Source: Verrucomicrobiota bacterium (GTDB taxonomy: Bacteria > Verrucomicrobiota > Verrucomicrobiia > Chthoniobacterales > UBA10450). Taken from it: DNA of 5,990 bases. The notes under the pieces were generated by a model. It was given only the letters and a program-made list of their open reading frames with translations. It made no database searches and had not been told where the DNA came from. The translations under genes and the position numbers were made by a program. Shown piece by piece: positions 4,431 through 5,990 of this stretch. Positions within the stretch are counted from its first letter, which is position 1; the number at the start of each line of letters is the position of its first letter. Location of the stretch: NCBI GenBank assembly GCA_003219995.1, contig QHRC01000092.1, positions 1 to 5,990 on the forward strand, written 5' to 3'.

Positions 4431-5672
4431 ATGGTCGCTAAACCGCTGCTCCTCTTGGCACCTATTGTTCTCTTCGCCTCTGCGGTTATCGATGCGCGCG
4501 AGCCGCAAAAATCTTCGCCCGTAAGATCGACAATCGAAAATAAAGGGATTCGTGCGCGCGATCTTGGAGTGCCGCTTGACGGGACGCCGGACAAGTTTAA
4601 CGCCATCACCGACGTTGGCGGCGTTGAGGTTGGCTACACCACGCTGATCGAAGGCGAAGGTAAGCTGGTCGTTGGCCAAGGTCCGGTGCGCACCGGCGTG
4701 ACCGCGATCTTTCCACGCGGACACGCGTCAAACGATCCGGTTTATGCCGGCGTCTTTTCGCTCAACGGCAACGGCGAGATGACCGGCACGGCGTGGGTCG
4801 AAGAAAGCGGATTCCTCGAAGGCCCGGTCGTGATCACGAATACCCACAGCGTCGGTGTCGCGCGCGATGCGGTCATCGCCTGGCGCAACGCCCATGGTGG
4901 CACCGACGCGCAAGGTTTATTTAGCTTGCCCGTTGTCGCTGAAACATGGGACGGCTGGCTCAACGATCTGAATGGTTTTCATGTGAAACCGGAGCACGTC
5001 TTTCATGCTCTCGACAGTGCTCAAGGCGGCGCGATCGAGGAAGGCAGCGTGGGAGGCGGCACCGGAATGATCTGCTACGAATTCAAAGGCGGTAACGGGA
5101 CTGCTTCGCGCAAGATCGACGTGAAAGATAAAACGGGAGCGGCTAATACCGCCACTCCGGCTCGGAGTTTCACCGTCGGCGTATTTCTTCAGGCAAATTT
5201 TGGACGCCGACCGCAGCTGACAATCGCGGGAGTCCCGATCGGCAAAGAAATTCCGGGCGAAGTCTATAAGAAAGAAGCCGGCTCATGCATCGCGGTCGTC
5301 GCGACCGATGCGCCGCTGCTTCCGCATCAACTCAAACGGCTCGCCCGCCGCGTTTCGCTCGGGCTCGCGCGCACTGGCAGCGTTTCCGGAAACGGGTCCG
5401 GCGATTTGTTCATCGCATTTTCCACTGCCAATCCCGGCGCTTCGGATTCCGAGCAGCTTACGCATTCGGTCGAAACAATTCCGAATGATCGGATGGATCC
5501 GATTTTCGCCGCGACGGTTCAAGCAACCGAGGAAGCCGTCGTCAATGCTTTGATCGACAATCAAAGCATGACCGGTCGCGACAATCATCATGTCGATGCG
5601 ATTCCGCACGATCGCTTGCGGAAAATCCTGAGAAAATATAATCGACTCCAATCAAGTCGGGCACCAAAGTAG
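4431..5672 (+). CDS. Secreted P1/DmpA-family self-processing aminopeptidase
   Basis: A 413-residue protein of the DmpA/BapA (L-aminopeptidase/D-esterase, P1 peptidase) family, an Ntn-hydrolase-like fold that cleaves itself into alpha and beta chains and removes N-terminal residues from small peptides or beta-peptides. Residues 1-22 are a signal peptide (MVAK, a PLLLLAPIVLFASAVI core, and possible cleavage after A18 or A22), so it acts in the periplasm or outside. Family signatures follow in order: RARDLGVPLDGTPDKFNAITDV, TGVTAIFPRG, ITNTHSVGVARD, EGSVGGGTGM, KGGNGTASR, VGVFLQANFG. G284-S285 in AGSCIAVVATDAPLLPHQ is the expected autocleavage site and nucleophile. S323 and D325 in NGSGDLF sit at the +38/+40 spacing of the BapA Ser/Glu pair, with Asp in place of Glu. 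The ATG is fixed by an in-frame stop at 4413-4415; no Shine-Dalgarno is visible. A bactofilin gene follows after 28 bp. Confidence 0.93.
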   Translation: MVAKPLLLLAPIVLFASAVIDAREPQKSSPVRSTIENKGIRARDLGVPLDGTPDKFNAITDVGGVEVGYTTLIEGEGKLVVGQGPVRTGVTAIFPRGHASNDPVYAGVFSLNGNGEMTGTAWVEESGFLEGPVVITNTHSVGVARDAVIAWRNAHGGTDAQGLFSLPVVAETWDGWLNDLNGFHVKPEHVFHALDSAQGGAIEEGSVGGGTGMICYEFKGGNGTASRKIDVKDKTGAANTATPARSFTVGVFLQANFGRRPQLTIAGVPIGKEIPGEVYKKEAGSCIAVVATDAPLLPHQLKRLARRVSLGLARTGSVSGNGSGDLFIAFSTANPGASDSEQLTHSVETIPNDRMDPIFAATVQATEEAVVNALIDNQSMTGRDNHHVDAIPHDRLRKILRKYNRLQSSRAPK

Positions 5673-5700
5673 CTCTAACCAACCGAAAATACGCTAAGCC

Positions 5701-5990
5701 ATGCAGATTTTTTCATCCCGAAAAAACGAACAAGCCAAACCGACAGCCGAACCGGAGACGTCAATGGCCACGCCGGCGCCATCGAATCGCGCGACTCCGA
5801 CGGTGCAATCAGGCGGGATTCTCTCGAGCAGCGTCTCCATTAAAGGGACGGTCAAGTTTCGAAACGAACTCCAGATTGACGGGGAGATTGAAGGCAAAAT
5901 TGATTCCAGCGGCCGGCTCGCGATTGGGAAGAATGCGCGCATTCGTGGAGAAATCAGGACGAAATCGGTGATCGTGGATGGAACGATCGA
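5701..5990 (+). CDS. Bactofilin, polymer-forming cytoskeletal protein (3' end missing)
   Basis: The frame opens with ATG at 5701 and is open to the right edge (96 full codons). The first ~38 residues are a polar, proline/threonine-rich tail typical of bactofilins (QAKPTAEPETS, ATPAPSNRATP). The beta-helix core then begins: ILSSSVSIKGTVKFRNEL, QIDGEIEGKI, GRLAIGKNARIRGEI, KSVIVDGTI, with the repeating hydrophobic/Gly rungs of DUF583. Bactofilins polymerise without nucleotides into filaments at the inner membrane face, and in several bacteria they place cell-wall enzymes or shape the cell. No Shine-Dalgarno lies before the ATG. The 28 bp gap after the peptidase gene shows no terminator, so co-transcription is possible. 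A second in-frame ATG at 5764 is less likely because it would trim the usual tail. Confidence 0.92.
   Translation, partial: MQIFSSRKNEQAKPTAEPETSMATPAPSNRATPTVQSGGILSSSVSIKGTVKFRNELQIDGEIEGKIDSSGRLAIGKNARIRGEIRTKSVIVDGTI

Noticed and set aside
4281..4724. A 147-codon - strand frame overlapping the start of the peptidase gene
   Set aside because: Most of it is antisense to the signal peptide and N-terminal domain of the peptidase. Only its final piece, the inverted TPR scrap, carries a homology signal.

Overview
The window looks like a chromosomal segment of a soil-type Verrucomicrobiota bacterium (Chthoniobacterales / 'Spartobacteria'-like). The reasons are a class III cyclase–TolB–TPR protein of a kind I associate with that group, compound TGTAGC-type hairpin repeats between genes, a bactofilin, and an almost complete absence of Shine-Dalgarno sequences before start codons. 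The assignment is inference from familiarity; no database was searched.

Layout, left to right. (1) The 3' part of a DUF4388-type gene with a winged-helix-like segment runs in from the left edge (to 647). (2) A large + strand gene (773-3166) encodes a membrane-anchored protein: cytosolic class III nucleotide cyclase domain, one transmembrane helix, TolB/FlgO-like domain, then TPRs. (3) A compound double-hairpin repeat (3168-3216) fills the gap to a convergent - strand toxin-antitoxin operon: RHH antitoxin (3694-3930) and PIN/VapC toxin (3259-3693), abutting as TAG-ATG. Its promoter is unusually readable: TTGACA, 17 bp spacer, TATGGT, overlapped by alternating ATATGG/CCATAT half-sites, and placed so that the mRNA would be nearly leaderless. 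(4) The stretch 3967-4430 is a gene graveyard. It holds an unidentified coding-looking tail (3989-4099), the first ~40 codons of a second cyclase gene (4113-4232), a TPR scrap on the + strand (4279-4317), another TPR scrap inverted on the - strand (4306-4352), and a second compound hairpin repeat (4361-4426). (5) A secreted P1/DmpA-type self-processing aminopeptidase (4431-5672) starts 6 bp after that repeat. (6) A bactofilin begins 28 bp later (5701) and runs off the right edge.

Functional reading. The cyclase, the TA module and the peptidase/bactofilin pair look like three independent units. The toxin-antitoxin operon and rearranged pieces of a cyclase paralogue lie between the intact cyclase gene and the peptidase, which points to local duplication, deletion and inversion. 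I see no phage, CRISPR, tRNA, rRNA or complete insertion sequence, and no intergenic stretch over 300 bases. The most unusual signals are the scrambled paralogue relic and the compact, self-overlapping TA control region.
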